From NCBI GenBank assembly GCA_963556195.1, contig OY744529.1:60954080-61018079 (forward strand): a DNA stretch of 64,000 nt. The letters are read 5' to 3'. The position numbers and the translations under genes were made by a program. The first letter of the stretch is position 1. The number at the start of each line of letters is the position of its first letter. This document shows positions 22,790-37,870 of the stretch, piece after piece. The notes beneath the pieces were generated by a model. It saw nothing but the letters and a program-made list of their open reading frames with translations, did not search any database and was not told where the DNA came from. The DNA is from Sepiola atlantica. Taxonomy: Eukaryota; Mollusca; Cephalopoda; Sepiida; Sepiolidae.

Positions 22790-24279
22790 AGAGTGGCTAT
22801 AATTAGAATATAACATCTCGGTTTAAAACCCGATTTTCAAGACTCAGACTTAGTTTTAAAAAAGAAGATATATCCAGTCTTAGACTACACTAAGGAATAA
22901 AAACCTGTTTTAGGTAAGTTTTGGTCGCCGATTCTAAATATATCACCAGTTTTTGTGTGTCAGCTCCTGTTATCCGGGAGAATTATTCAAGTGGCTGCAA
23001 TGGAAACAAACTTGGATGTTCATATTATAGCCACATGAATTGGGAGAGGGAATAATGTTCCTTACTAGTTTAATGTGCTTATCTGCTTCATGGTTCCCAA
23101 GCAAAATCCCCCTTACAAATCCTTACCACCGGAGTAAACGAAGACGATACCATTAACTTTAGAAATGTTCATTGCATCGTGGAAATACGAGTATTTCATC
23201 AGTCCCCGGTTTCCCGACAAATATACCTTCCCTCAGCTTCTTTATTTTCTGCAGTGAAATTTCAGACTAAATGAAATGTTTAGTATATGGAATAATGAAT
23301 AGGTATGACAATAAACTAGTATTAATACATCAAATAATTAAAGTCTTTTGAATCGACCGAAATATCTTGGTTCTGCATTAATAATGTGTTTGTGTTCTGA
23401 TTTCTATTCTGTTGCCATGCTTATCCATTATTCCATATATTAACTATTCCAGATATAGTAAAAGCAGTCCATTTCATTGTCTAAAACCTTCCAAAACTGT
23501 TTCAGTAATCCTAGTTTGGTATGAAGTGCTGGTAAATTAATCCTATCTCTGTCAACGAAGGGCTCTGATTTACATTCGTTTCTCTTACCTCCATCTTTTC
23601 ACTCAGAAGCTACAGTTTTCTCAGCTATTGGGCATCCTTAAATGTTATATCACAGAGATAGATGAATTGTAAATAATCTGTGTATCAACTTTGTTTAATC
23701 AGGAGAAAATTTAACATCTTAAGATCTACACGGCTTTGTGATTAGTGGTCGTGGTATAGGTGACCCCAAAATATGTCATCCATGGATTGAAATATCAAAA
23801 CTTGTGATAATTGGTCGTGACTGGTTTGAAGGTGAGAATGAACGGTTAGTCATGTTCAATACTGAGCGCTACCTCGTGGTTGTTAAGACGTTTAGAACAG
23901 TTTTGGTCAGACGAGGTGATTTCAACAGGCGATGGGGCAACAGATGTGGTTTGCACGTCATATCCAGGTGAGCTTGCAACGCAGAAGTCAACTGTTGGTG
24001 ATAAAACAAAGACTATTGAACATTCACGACTAAAACCTCAGGGACTAGTCATGTTACATAGTAGTGGTCGTATGGGAGTGGAAACATTTAGGGGTCAAAG
24101 GGGTCAGAGAGGCACACTCGGTGGAAGTTGAGGGGGATCACGTAATTTCCTATGAGACCTCTCACAGTCTTAGCTGGAGAGACCTGAACGAGGACAGATG
24201 TGTTTTGCTTACTGCCTCAGAATAGATACAATACGTGTCGGCCTATGGTGATGCAGTGAAATCTCTTTCTTCTCTCCTT

Positions 24280-24322
<43 letters not shown>

Positions 24323-25285
24323 ATCTATCTCACATACACACTGTCCTTTCGAATAAACATTTCATAAACTAAAACAAGAAGTGTCAGCGAAGTTTTTATT
24401 ACTAAGGATGAAGACACAACGATGGTGATGATGACACCGTCAACAGCGACGACGACAGCGACAAGATGATCAATCCGCGTGCGTTTTATCAAAGAACTTG
24501 GGTTCACAACGAAGGCGATGATATTAGCGGCGACACCGGGTATAAAAGATCTGTACACCCCTCGGTAAAGCGTAATGTAACAGTCAGGCATCGACTAGAG
24601 TTTATTTGTACATAATATAGTTGTATTGCATAAAGGTTTGTGAATTTTATTAACGATTTCATGGGTAGAAATTTGGGCGGGGGGGGGGGAGATCCCCCTG
24701 TGTCTTCTGTACTGTATAAGAGAAGATATCATACCACTCTTGTTAAGTCATCTTAGTTCGGTGACAAATTAGATTCGTCCATATGTGTAACCACTGTGTG
24801 AATTAACACATTTTAGACTCCGTATAGAGCTACTCACTGTATGGGATTTTATATGCACATTAATACATTTTGTAAAAATAAATAAGTTTATTTTCTTCCA
24901 AGAAAAATACCAATAAATGTATGTCTCTATTCCGATATAATGTGTTTTTAGGTCCTCGTTGATTTACACTCTCGGGTCCAAAAATGATTTTGGCTAATTT
25001 TTAATATATATTTTTTTAAAAAGGTCAATAAAAAAAGGGTTGGCTAATTTTTAATACTAATTTTGAAAAATCTTTACAGAAACACACAATTGCTAATTTG
25101 CATTTAACTAATACCTGAGTCATCTCTTCTTGTTGATCGTTTGGGACGGCCTGAGCCTGTCTTCCTTTTCGCATTATCTGTTTGTTCATATTGTTTTCTA
25201 ATTATTTTCATTGTGGAAAATAATTAACAACCTTTTCCGTGTCTAAGATGGTAAAAATGAGTTTATACTCCAAGCCTCTGTTTCT
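22790..25285. other. Long non-coding stretch
   Basis: A (CT)n tract lies at about 24281-24331 and a G-rich run near 24679-24692. Overlapping open frames at 23738-24131 contain no recognisable domain. No gene is called. Confidence 0.4.
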
Positions 25286-25288
25286 CAT

Positions 25289-25425
25289 CTTTCTAATTCC
25301 AGTTTTCATAATTTTATCCAAATTTTCTAATTCCAGTTTTCATAATTTCATCCAAATTTTCTAATTCCAGTTTTCATAATTTCATCCAAATTTTCTAATT
25401 CTAGTTTTCATAATTTCATCCAAAT
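25289..25425. repeat. 34-bp minisatellite, four units
   Basis: CTAATTCCAGTTTTCATAAT recurs at 25293, 25327, 25361 and 25395 (last unit with CTAG for CCAG), giving an exact 34-base period. Confidence 0.95.
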
Positions 25426-25429
25426 GCGT

Positions 25430-26670
25430 ATTTTACTTCTTCGGTCACATTTTAGTTTAAGTATCAAGATACATTAAGTATCAAGATACATTTAGCAGCC
25501 AAGACACTAACCCTCCTCTCCCCCAAAAAACGATCTGATCTCAATAAAATTACTTCAAAACACAGTATTAACAAAATATTGAAAAATTAGCCAAGCACAC
25601 ATTTTTGCCCGGGAGTGTATGCATTATCTCAAATAAAAGACCTTCTCCAATAAAATAAATGTACTATTCTTATCTAGCGATGTAGATGTACATAGTATCA
25701 GGTTTAAAATCTGAGGCACTGAGAATTCATTTGAATCTTTGAAATCCCTAAAAGTTTAAAACAGTCGTTTTCCTGTTAGTTTTAATTTGAACGTTAAATA
25801 GTTAAGATCAGAAAGAAAAAAGAATATAGACACAAGAGTTACACGGGTTTGCAAAGTGTAATATCTGTTCTAATACTACATTACATATTTTCTATCCTCG
25901 ATCAGATTTTGGTCTCAATTCAGAATACTCATTTTGTGGCGTTGGATATTACTCACATTGAAAATTGACAATGTGTCCCTCTCTGGCCTCGTAGGAAGGC
26001 CAACAAATAAAGACTTGTACTTTGAAAATAGGAATACATCTGAACTTCATCATTTCTTTGGACGTGTAGAAAAGTGTAATTTAGAATGAAAGATTGCAGG
26101 GATAAAATGACACAGGAATTCATTTGGATTGACATTTCTTCATTTTGAAACATCTCCCTCCCCCCCCCCCCCAAAAAAAATAAATATAAAAAATGCTCAA
26201 TTTCCAAATTTAAATCGAAACAGACGCTTCAAAAGAACTCTTCCTATTTTCACTATACTTACGGCAGACCACATGCCTTAAGTTATGTATACAAAAGCTG
26301 TTTCATGACATCAGACGGACACTACTCCAACAACAAAAGGACTTTACTAATTATAAAAAAATTCAATATTTTTACTAATATGAAACAACTCTCGTCTCTG
26401 ATGAAATATATTTTATCCGAAAAATTTAAGACCAAGGTTAAAAAATGATGATTTTTAATAAGAAAATGTGTACATCTTATTCGTGGTTTATAACGGCATT
26501 TTGCTCAATTTTCAAATTTAACTCAAAGTATATGAAAGTTTTGATATCACATTTGGAAGTATTTAAATTGTCGATTAGAAAATAATTTCTAGCTTTAAAA
26601 TTCTTCATGCATTTAAAGCCTCAAAGTTTTGAAAGTTACCTTAACAAAATTATTTATCTCTATTTACATA
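25430..26670. other. Non-coding stretch
   Basis: Around 25810-25945 the minus strand weakly matches the TTGCCTCCCC-type repeat. A C-run followed by an A-run lies at about 26157-26180. No gene was recognised. Confidence 0.4.
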
Positions 26671-26674
26671 AAGT

Positions 26675-27153
26675 TAGATATGTGTATATGTTTATATATT
26701 TATACGTATAGGATTAACTCCTAAACTAATCAACTGATCACTATGAATTTTGGAAACAGATTCTATGAATAAGTGTTGGTTATTTGGACTATATTTAGTT
26801 TAATTTAGTTTTATTCAAGGAGGGTAAAGAGAGAGTGATGCCCTTAGTATAAAATTCAGATATCTCCGATTTTTGTAAAAGTCAATTAATAAATGTTCCT
26901 CACATTTCAGTTTCTCTGTGATAATGTAAAGGGTTTAAGGGGCCATGATATGAACACAACCCCTCATTTAAAAATTAAAATATTTCAGATTTGCATTAAA
27001 TTTGATCCATAACTATTAAGCTATATTCCCGGATGTTCAGTTTCTTAAGAACCCTTAAGATTAAAACTTAAATGTTTAACATTTCTAGAATCAAAATCGT
27101 GCAATGGATTTGGATCAAAATTAGAATAAAGATTCTAGACATAAGGTATATTA

Positions 27154-27225
<72 letters not shown>

Positions 27226-27317
27226 ATTTTAATCTTCGTAAGGGGACATAAGAGTTGTGCATAACTGTTCTGTTGGGGGAAATAATTTTACGCGTTCTGG
27301 GACGAGTATTCTGCTAG
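26675..27317 (+). mobile_element. Helitron-like non-autonomous element, copy 3
   Basis: Homologous to 12692-13225 over its whole length but interrupted near the 3' end by an (AT)n tract at 27158-27222. It ends with an imperfect hairpin (CGTTC/GGACG at about 27292-27304) and CTAG at 27314-27317 followed by T. Non-coding. Confidence 0.6.
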
Positions 27318-28080
27318 TTTGGTAAGATTTTTTTTCAATTCATAATTTAATTACCAAGTAATACCGTAGTAATTAAATTTTATTTTCAAAATCCTATTTT
27401 AAAAGTAAAAATAATTTGATTTAAAAAAACGGAATATTTTTTTAAAAAAATTTAAAAAGAAAGACAAAGAAAGAAAGCGGAATAAAAATTAAAGAAAAAA
27501 AGACTCCCGGACAACGCTGGGTAGGTATTCATTGAGGCAAACGAATTCTATTGAAACATGATGAAGAACTGGCCAAATTTCCTCATAACGTTTTATGGTC
27601 AATGGATGGTTACGTTCTAGCCGTTTCTGGCGTGAAGATTGCAGAGAAAGGAATGCGACGTTTATTTGTTTGGCGATTTGAAGGTTGAACGACTTTCTAA
27701 GAGACAGACGAAACGATGCTAAAAACCGGAAAAATACAAAAAGAGAAATGAAAAGTTTTCCGAACGAAAACTAAAACAAACGGAAATAGCGCAACAGAGA
27801 GAAAGCACTTATCAGTTCTTATCGTCTTTCTTCGAAGAAAGAAAGAAAAAGGAAATACTCACAATAGCCATTACGATAAACAAATAATAAACCTGGCGGC
27901 GAGTTGATAAGTGAAGGTTTCTCAATCCGAGCGGCTCGGGCTGTCTGGGTGTCTGCTTCTTCGTCTTCGCGACGTACAATCAATGTTCCATTTTAATTAA
28001 CTGTGTGTCGTCGCATTATCCAATTGCTTCGGGACAGTTTTGTCGGAATAACTGTACTATTATATATCTATCTACCTATC
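27318..28080. other. Non-coding stretch
   Basis: CCCGGACAACGCTGGGTAGG at 27506-27526 resembles a decayed Helitron hairpin. No gene was recognised. Confidence 0.4.
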
Positions 28081-28081
28081 T

Positions 28082-28174
<93 letters not shown>

Positions 28175-28177
28175 AAT
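28082..28177. repeat. (CA)n(TA)n(GA)n microsatellite
   Basis: Compound dinucleotide run. Confidence 0.97.
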
Positions 28178-28245
28178 AGCATGGAATGTTCTATTATAGG
28201 TCCAACGAGAGAAAAGTCAATATTGAAAAAACAAACTGATATATA

Positions 28246-28323
28246 GAACTTGAATGCCTACTGCAGAGAACTTGAATGCCTACTGGAGAGAACTTGAATG
28301 CCTACTGGAGAGAACTTGAATGA
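28246..28323. repeat. 22-bp minisatellite, about 3.5 units
   Basis: GAACTTGAATGCCTACTGGA with a two-base spacer repeats in tandem. It lies directly upstream of the dispersed repeat at 28352. Confidence 0.9.
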
Positions 28324-28351
28324 GGATACTTCTCCCTACAAAGAAAACCCT

Positions 28352-28740
28352 GAACAAATATTCAAAATAACATTATATTCGAAGCCCACATAAGATCCCC
28401 ACTCGTTCATACGAGGAATGGTGCACCTTTTCCAAGTAGTGTTTACTCAAGTAACAGCACTTCGCTGGATACTCCACCAGACAAGATGAAGTCTTATCTT
28501 GTAATCCGGTAAGAACAAGAAACCAAACGAAAGATATAGTATAACAGAGTTAACTGGTCAATCGCGGCAAAGAAAATTAATGTTCTTCACTTTTTTACTA
28601 ACTCAAAATTTGACAGGTAAAGGACAACTTTAATGGAATATTTGAATATCTATGTATCTCATATAGATATCAAGTGTTAGCCCCAGGACGGGGCCCCTTG
28701 ATTTCTGAAAACTTCGACTGAAGTAAAATGAAACAATATA
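28352..28740 (+). repeat. Dispersed repeat family R28, copy 1
   Basis: Shares long blocks with 37511-37860 on the same strand (TTCATACGAGGAATG, GATACTCCACCAGAC, TTAACTGGTCAAT, GGAATATTTGAATATCTATG) and with 39784-39909 plus 40722-40985 in reverse. No coding capacity was seen. An (AT)n tract follows at 28737. Confidence 0.75.
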
Positions 28741-28741
28741 C

Positions 28742-28815
<74 letters not shown>
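28737..28815. repeat. (AT)n microsatellite
   Basis: Nearly pure AT. A small palindrome (AACGATAATT/AATTATCGTT) follows at 28834-28854. Confidence 0.95.
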
Positions 28816-28818
<3 letters not shown>

Positions 28819-28910
28819 AATGTTGAATTAAATTAACGATAATTGAATTATCGTTTAATAATAATCTATCGTGATAATATGAAGTTCAATATATTGAATA
28901 GAGCAATCAA

Positions 28911-28981
28911 TTCTAGAGATGAAAGATGAGAATAAAAAATTGTTAAGATGCAATATTTATTAGAACATCTTTCATCTCTAG

Positions 28982-28983
<2 letters not shown>
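28911..28983. repeat. Foldback hairpin with 18-bp perfect arms
   Basis: TTCTAGAGATGAAAGATG (28911-28928) and its exact reverse complement (28966-28983) enclose 37 bases. An (AT)n tract (28983-29031) begins at the end of the right arm. Confidence 0.9.
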
Positions 28984-29034
<51 letters not shown>

Positions 29035-29160
29035 TGATTAAACAGGAGTGCCAACTTCTGCTTATTCAGCTTTTGATCCGTTTTTTTCTAGTCTTCGTAC
29101 GACGGATTTGATGTTATAATCCGAAGGAGTGTAAAAAATCTCCCTATTTTGTGCGAACGT

Positions 29161-29186
29161 TTTCGACCGACATCGGTCGTCGTCAG
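29161..29186 (-). ncRNA. Hammerhead-like fragment downstream of a PLE relic
   Basis: Minus strand: CTGACGA, one extra base, a perfect stem (GACCG/CGGTC with loop ATGT) and GAAA. It lies about 420 bases downstream of the PLE endonuclease remnant on the same strand. No clear stem III or cleavage triplet was found, so only half of a hammerhead is supported. Confidence 0.3.
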
Positions 29187-29607
29187 GCAGTTGCAAAATG
29201 AAATAAATTGGTGAATCTATCAAGAGGGCGCTCTTTTAAATTATTTCAACAGCACTTCAATACACCTTCACCCCCCACCCTCATAACGAGAATGGTTGAT
29301 GTTTGGTTTATTAATGGGGGTGAAAGTGTATATATATGGCAAGTAAACAACACAGAAGCGCTTATGATTCAATCTCTCATGGAATCATCAGGTTAAGTGC
29401 ACGGATTTTTGTTAGCGATGTTTTCATTGGCCAATGACTGGGCTTACGTAAAAGAAGTCTGGACGACCTTTACATGATATTCCATTCTTTTGTTTGGGTG
29501 TTGAAACACTTCGTTACTTAGTGTGCAAAATTAACAGGTGACGTTATATTAGCACGTGCGGAATTGAAATAATTTATTTTCTAATCATTTTGTTATTCCT
29601 TGCTACT

Positions 29608-29740
29608 TTATCCTAAAGTGAAGTTTATTCTGTATCTACAGTTGGTTACTATTTCGCTTATACAGTTTTGTAAGTTTTGGAGATCTTTAAAACGTAAAAG
29701 TTCAACCTGCTCATTCAAACATAATCTATACAGATTGCAT
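29608..29740 (-). pseudogene. PLE GIY-YIG endonuclease C-terminal fragment
   Basis: The minus-strand frame reads NLYRLCLNEQVELLRFKDLQ and then ends CISEIVTNCRYRINFTLG. This aligns with CRLCLNEKLEIIRFKDKNKL and its downstream SINCKHSRLYLL in the PLE at 61073-61897. The glutamate after the CxxC-like segment (LNE) is the position of the GIY-YIG metal ligand. The first half of the domain is missing or scrambled. The frame extends upstream to 29844 without recognisable similarity. Confidence 0.65.
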
Positions 29741-30057
29741 AGACATCTATATGTACTGGCCCATATATTTTCCACTCGATTATTGGCGAGCGTCCGCTTT
29801 CGTTGAGCTTCCAGTAACTGTTCGTTGGTGATATTTTGAATCACAGTTTTTGTTATTGTTATGCATTTTTCTTGTTATTATACCTGGTTTTAAAATAGAC
29901 AGGGGTTTCTTTTAGGTAGTATATTTTACTATTCAGAGTTTCTTAGGTAAATAGTGTGGCTTTGTAAACGATATCTTTCGTTAAGCAGTTATTTTGTCGT
30001 TGACAAAGTGCACGAGTGCAGTTATAGGTTTTCTCTTATAACTCAGAAAAAATAATT

Positions 30058-30266
30058 AAGAGTCATAATAGACAGATATTAAACCATAATAACAATGACA
30101 GAACTAATAATACACAAGATAATAATAACAAAAGTAATGAGTGTAGCTGTAGAGATGAAAATAAATACTCGCTACAAGGGAAATGTTTAACTAAAACTAT
30201 AGGTTATTTGGCAACCGTGTCTCACGAAAATAATCCTAGTCTAGAAAGATTTTACATATGGTATTA
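30058..30266 (+). pseudogene. PLE GIY-YIG endonuclease N-terminal fragment
   Basis: From 30100 the plus strand reads NNNKSNECSCRDENKYSLQG, then KCLTKTIGYLATV. This is the cysteine cluster and first strand of the PLE endonuclease (compare CNC..CPLNQKCLSTQVVYEAS at 61 kb). The YIG half reads FYIWY, with the glycine replaced, before a stop at 30264-30266. It points away from the minus-strand fragment at 29608-29740, so the two relics are head to head. Confidence 0.65.
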
Positions 30267-30992
30267 ACTGTAGGAATTTAAAATAGTTCACTTTGGATAA
30301 ATATGGTAATAACCTAGTGAACTAACCATAAAAATCCATAAGGAAACTAATGTGCCTTCCGGTTAATTAAAACATCCCGAACTAATGTTACTTAAATTCC
30401 TAAATAGGGGTATTTGATTTAAGGTAACTAATAAATGGTTAATTTAATTTCATAAACCACAAAAGAAAAATGAACAAAAAAGGGGGTGGACTATGAAATC
30501 TAGTAATTCAATAGGATTCGATTATAGTTAGTAATTAAACTATTAATGAACAAAGAAGTTAATATATGTCTTGTTTTCACTAATTTAGTATGCGAATAAT
30601 TTTTTCTTTAATTTTAGATTTCAAATTTTTAACAGTGTCTTGCATACCTGTATAATCATGATATAGTTTTGTGGGTGTACCCTTTGTCACATGTAAGTGA
30701 TTTTTTGTTTGGTAAGATTAGATTTTATCATTTCTAAAAATAAGAGGTTCTTAAATTTTTCAATTCATCTTTTTAGTAGAAGATTGATAAGTTTAGTAAA
30801 TACAGATTACATCTTTTAATTGGCAGGTTTAAGTACAGAGTTATCTATTAAGCCTCAAGTCGAATATTGTTGAAAATTCAGTTGGGGATAGCTCTTTCCT
30901 TAAACCTGGTTGTAAGCTTAGTGCTGTAGTATTTTTCATGAATTGGATTCTTGCTAATTTGCATAAGTGACTATCACGGCGGGGTTCTCTAA
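30267..30992. other. Non-coding stretch
   Basis: The 68-codon minus-strand frame at 30841-31047 has no recognisable domain. Confidence 0.4.
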
Positions 30993-31188
30993 GGATACTA
31001 TTTTTATTTAATTTATCAAATAAAAACTCAGTAAACCAATATGACACTATTTTTATTTAATTTATCAAATAAAAACACAGTAAACCAATATGACACTATT
31101 TTTATTTAATTTATCAAATAAAAACTCAGTAAACCAATATGATACATATTGGTTTACTGAGTTTTTATTTGATAAATTAAATACAAAT
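30993..31188. repeat. 49-bp tandem repeat, three direct units and one inverted unit
   Basis: Units of 49 bases (containing TTATTTAATTTATCAAATAA and AAACTCAGTAAACCAATAT) start near 30994, 31043 and 31092. After four bases, 31145-31188 is the same unit in reverse complement, so the third and fourth units form a 40-plus-bp hairpin. Confidence 0.95.
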
Positions 31189-31325
31189 AGACGAAACGTG
31201 AAAATGTCAAAACGTTGGTTTATCTTCGTAGACTATTTCTAATCTTTATTTTATTTTACTTATAAAAGTCTTAATTTTTGAATAAATATTTGTTTTAAGT
31301 ATATGTGGCAATATATTTTAACTTA

Positions 31326-31329
<4 letters not shown>

Positions 31330-31385
<56 letters not shown>

Positions 31386-31397
31386 GTGTGTGTGTGA
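31330..31397. repeat. (AT)n(GT)n microsatellite
   Basis: Dinucleotide run. Confidence 0.95.
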
Positions 31398-32261
31398 GAC
31401 TACTGTCTTAGTTCACTGGGTTGCAACACTATTTATTCCACTTTGATTTCAATCTAAAATTCATAAACGATGATACATTTCTTAAGACTTTCTTAAGAAT
31501 TTCTTGAATAAATAAAAATAACAAGTCCCTTTACTTGTATATCATCCTTTTTAAAGTAAAGATATCTAATTTACATCCGTTTTACGGTGTGTATGACACA
31601 ATTAGACAGCAAAATAAAGCAATTCAGAATCAACGGGAAAAAACAAGTCACTCTTTCTCGAAATTCTCACAGACACAATAAAAACATAGGAGAGTAGATG
31701 AATCAACATACAGTGAGAGAGGGCGAAAGAAATACATAGATCGCTAAACGAGAGATGGGTTATATTTTGAGTTAATTAAAAATTACGGCTAATTAGAAGA
31801 AGAACTATTGAATATTTTAGTATACAAACGTTGATTCACTCATCTTTAGTATAATAATAGTAAAATTGTGAAACAATATTTTTGCTCGTGTATATAATGT
31901 AAGTGTGTAGTTTGCTAATGAAAAGCCGATTATGACACCTTCGTGTTGACGTACGCTCTCTCACCCCACATAAATGGAGGAGGTAATACCTGGGATGATG
32001 ATTTCATGCCAACAGAACAAATACTACATTACCTTAAAGGGGGAAATAATGCCTGCGAGTATGACAAGAGAACAGATACTACACTCCCTTTTCCTGAATT
32101 GAGCATTAAAAGATAGAACAATAGTACAATTAATAGAAGTAATAATATAGTTTCGGCTTTACACAGACAAATACCAAATCTCGATTAGTAATAAAGACCG
32201 TGTTTCTGCAGCAAGTCTTTAAAATATCATCGATGTAAATTTACATGTAAGAGTCGAGCCT
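31398..32261. other. Non-coding stretch
   Basis: Blocks near 31965-32100 (GGAGGAGGTAATACCTG) weakly resemble 33240-33320. No gene was recognised. Confidence 0.4.
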
Positions 32262-32334
32262 GCCTCCATAGCTCAGTGGTTCTGAGCGGTGGTCTCGTAA
32301 ACCGAGAGTTGTGAGTTCAAATTCCTCTATTGTA
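32262..32334 (+). tRNA. tRNA-Thr(CGU)-like pseudogene or SINE head
   Basis: GCCTCCATAGCTCAGTGGT is a canonical 5' half with a paired D stem (GCTC/GAGC). The anticodon loop CTCGTAA gives anticodon CGT (32296-32298), with 4 of 5 stem pairs. A B-box-like GAGTTCAAATTC follows. The T stem is poorly paired and the 3' strand does not complement the GCCTCCA acceptor, so it cannot form a normal tRNA. It may be a decayed tRNA gene or the head of a SINE. Confidence 0.6.
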
Positions 32335-35720
<3,386 letters not shown>

Positions 35721-35939
35721 TAATACAAAAAATCAAAATACCAATCGTCATCTAAAAAATTCCAAAACGTAAGACTACAATTATCTGTTAAAATAATGAA
35801 AATGTAAGTGAATGTTTAAAAAATAAAAATAAAAGGATATGTCACAGACGACCTTCACAGAAATTTATCTAATAACAAAACTGACATAATCTCTTAAGAA
35901 CTACCAAAAATCGCCGTAGATTATTAAGCTGAATATACG

Positions 35940-36057
35940 CAGACATGAAAGAAGTAGACCCCAACAAAGATAATTCATATATGTTTATTGTTTCTGTTTT
36001 CTTCGTCGACGGCCAGCACTCGTATCCGTACAAAGCAGCAGTAAACGTTTGAAACAT
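35940..36057 (-). pseudogene. Possible LINE C-terminal fragment
   Basis: The minus-strand frame reads FTAALYGYECWPSTKKTETI and then NIYELS. The YGxECW..T pattern resembles the LLYGSECWxLT block found C-terminal to the RT in several LINEs. It is a short match only. Confidence 0.35.
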
Positions 36058-36349
36058 CGATATTTTATACGAATTGACATTTTCGTGTTTCAGATATCAA
36101 TATATACCTATCATATATCACCATTAAAGTATGGCGCAAGCCAAAGAAGCATTAACATTATCAGAGTTTTACAGAAGCCATATTATACGTTAATCTGACG
36201 GTGGTCAAATCATCGGCAACTTCGTGATTCCACTTTTAACCAAGGGATTGTCCAATTCATCAATGAGGGAAAATAATCAACATTATCTTGCCTGAATTCA
36301 CCAGGTTCCTCTGACAACAGTCTTCGTTATTAATGATAATAAGAATGTC

Positions 36350-36900
36350 TATTTACTTCTTTCATGGCTGTGTATATCTACACGGTATAAATTTATTGCT
36401 TCTCTAATACCATCAAACTGGGCAATACTTACATCCACATACAAGCATTTCTAAGTATAAATTTTATAATTCTACAATATTTACTCAGCCGTATACAGGA
36501 TAAATTCTACTCGCGAATGTGTTACAATTTGTAACTCTATCTAACTTAAAACTGTTTTATTAGCCTCAGTCGGTGCCGAAAATGTACTAATGTCTTTATA
36601 AATGATACCATAAATATTATCTTAGAGTGTGTGTTCTCTCCCATTTCCTAAAAGTAACTTACCATTCCTCGTAAAAGTCTTGCTGGCTTGTATTACGATG
36701 GCCCCTTTCCCTGACCCCAATAATGGCATCTACTAACAAACTGGCAGTATGTGGGATAGACTCAGCTGATGATTCGACATTTCTCTCATTCTCATCTTTC
36801 GCGCCGGTAATTAATATCAAGATAGTATCGAACCAAAGGCAGAATCCACCTGCAAAGAAAACCCTAAATATTATGTGCTTCAATGTGTATTATCATGCTC
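36350..36900. repeat. Dispersed repeat R36, copy 1, with an exon-like segment
   Basis: Shares blocks with 43905-44290 in the same orientation (GGTGCCGAAAAT, CTTTATAAAT, TCTCATCTTTC, TTAATATCAA). On the minus strand, 36849-36663 (187 bases, open throughout) is preceded by TTTTCTTTGCAG and followed by GTAAGT, like an internal exon. The peptide (61 full codons, including LILITGAKDENERNVESSAE) is not recognised. The other copy lacks both splice-like sites, so an exon is a weak hypothesis. Confidence 0.4.
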
Positions 36901-37510
36901 TTTCTCCAGTCGTGAGAGAAACGTACATTTCATTCTTCTAGTTTATAAGCGATGATAACCCTTTTAAATTACTCACTCTGTATTTGACGAAGCGGATGAC
37001 GCACTTCGGAAACGGGAAATTGGAAAAGATCATAAAAAGGGCAAACATTCCATTTTTCTACCGGGTTTCTTTCTGAACAGCTGGGCGTCAGGAAAAAGAA
37101 TGTAATTGGTGTCTACCTTGAAAATAGGTGTGTACTTTTCGCATCTTAGCTTCACGTTCAGAAGTCAATTATCAAAGACTAGTTCTAATAGTTTTACACG
37201 GCATGAAGTACTATATATACGCCCGAACATAGACACTGACACGCATACAAACACACACACGTATATTTGCGTGTGTCTCTGTGTGTGTAAGATAAAAACA
37301 ATTATTTTATATAGAGCAGATCGCATCTTATGGGAATCAATTTCCAAAGTAAAAAATGAGCGCAATATTCAAACCTTTAAATAGTTATGACAAAACGGTT
37401 TTTATTTGCAACAAATGCCGAATACGTGATTTTCGTGTAGAGTAGCTTGAATTTGTTTAGTACGCTCTGAATTTTCCCAGAAACGCGTGTAAGTTTTCTT
37501 TGAATATAAA
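36901..37510. other. Non-coding stretch
   Basis: CA/GT-rich bases lie at 37233-37288. No gene was recognised. Confidence 0.4.
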
Positions 37511-37860
37511 TTAAATATTCAAAATAACATAGTATTCGAAACCCAAATAAGATCCCCTTAACACGACTATACACTGGTTCATACGAGGAATGGGGCGCCT
37601 TTTCTAAGTGACGTTGCCTCAAGTAACAGCACTTAGCTTGATACTCCACCAGACTATATGAATTCTTGTCCTGGAATCCGGTAAGACCAAGAGACCACAA
37701 GAAAGATATAATATAACATAGTTAACTGGTCAATTGGGTAGAGGAAAACTAATGTTCTTAACTTATTTACTAACTCAACGTTTGACAGGGAAAGGAGAAC
37801 ATTAATGGAATATTTGAATATCTATGTATCTCATATAGAAACAAACACTTTTTCCATTCT
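37511..37860 (+). repeat. Dispersed repeat family R28, copy 2
   Basis: Homologous to 28352-28680 on the same strand. A 10-20 base insertion (TTAACACGACTATACAC region) distinguishes it and is shared with the reversed copy at 40890-40920. Confidence 0.75.
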
Positions 37861-37870
37861 TTATCACAAA

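Noticed and set aside
23738..24131. Overlapping plus-strand frames with a possible donor CAGGTGAGC
   Set aside because: No recognisable domain, no acceptor pair and no homologous copy to support coding.
24325..24591. 88-codon minus-strand frame rich in Val and Ile
   Set aside because: Overlaps degenerate GAT/GAC trinucleotide repeats; no family resemblance.
25289..25425. CRISPR-like regular repeat
   Set aside because: Units are head-to-tail without unique spacers, and the DNA is clearly animal.
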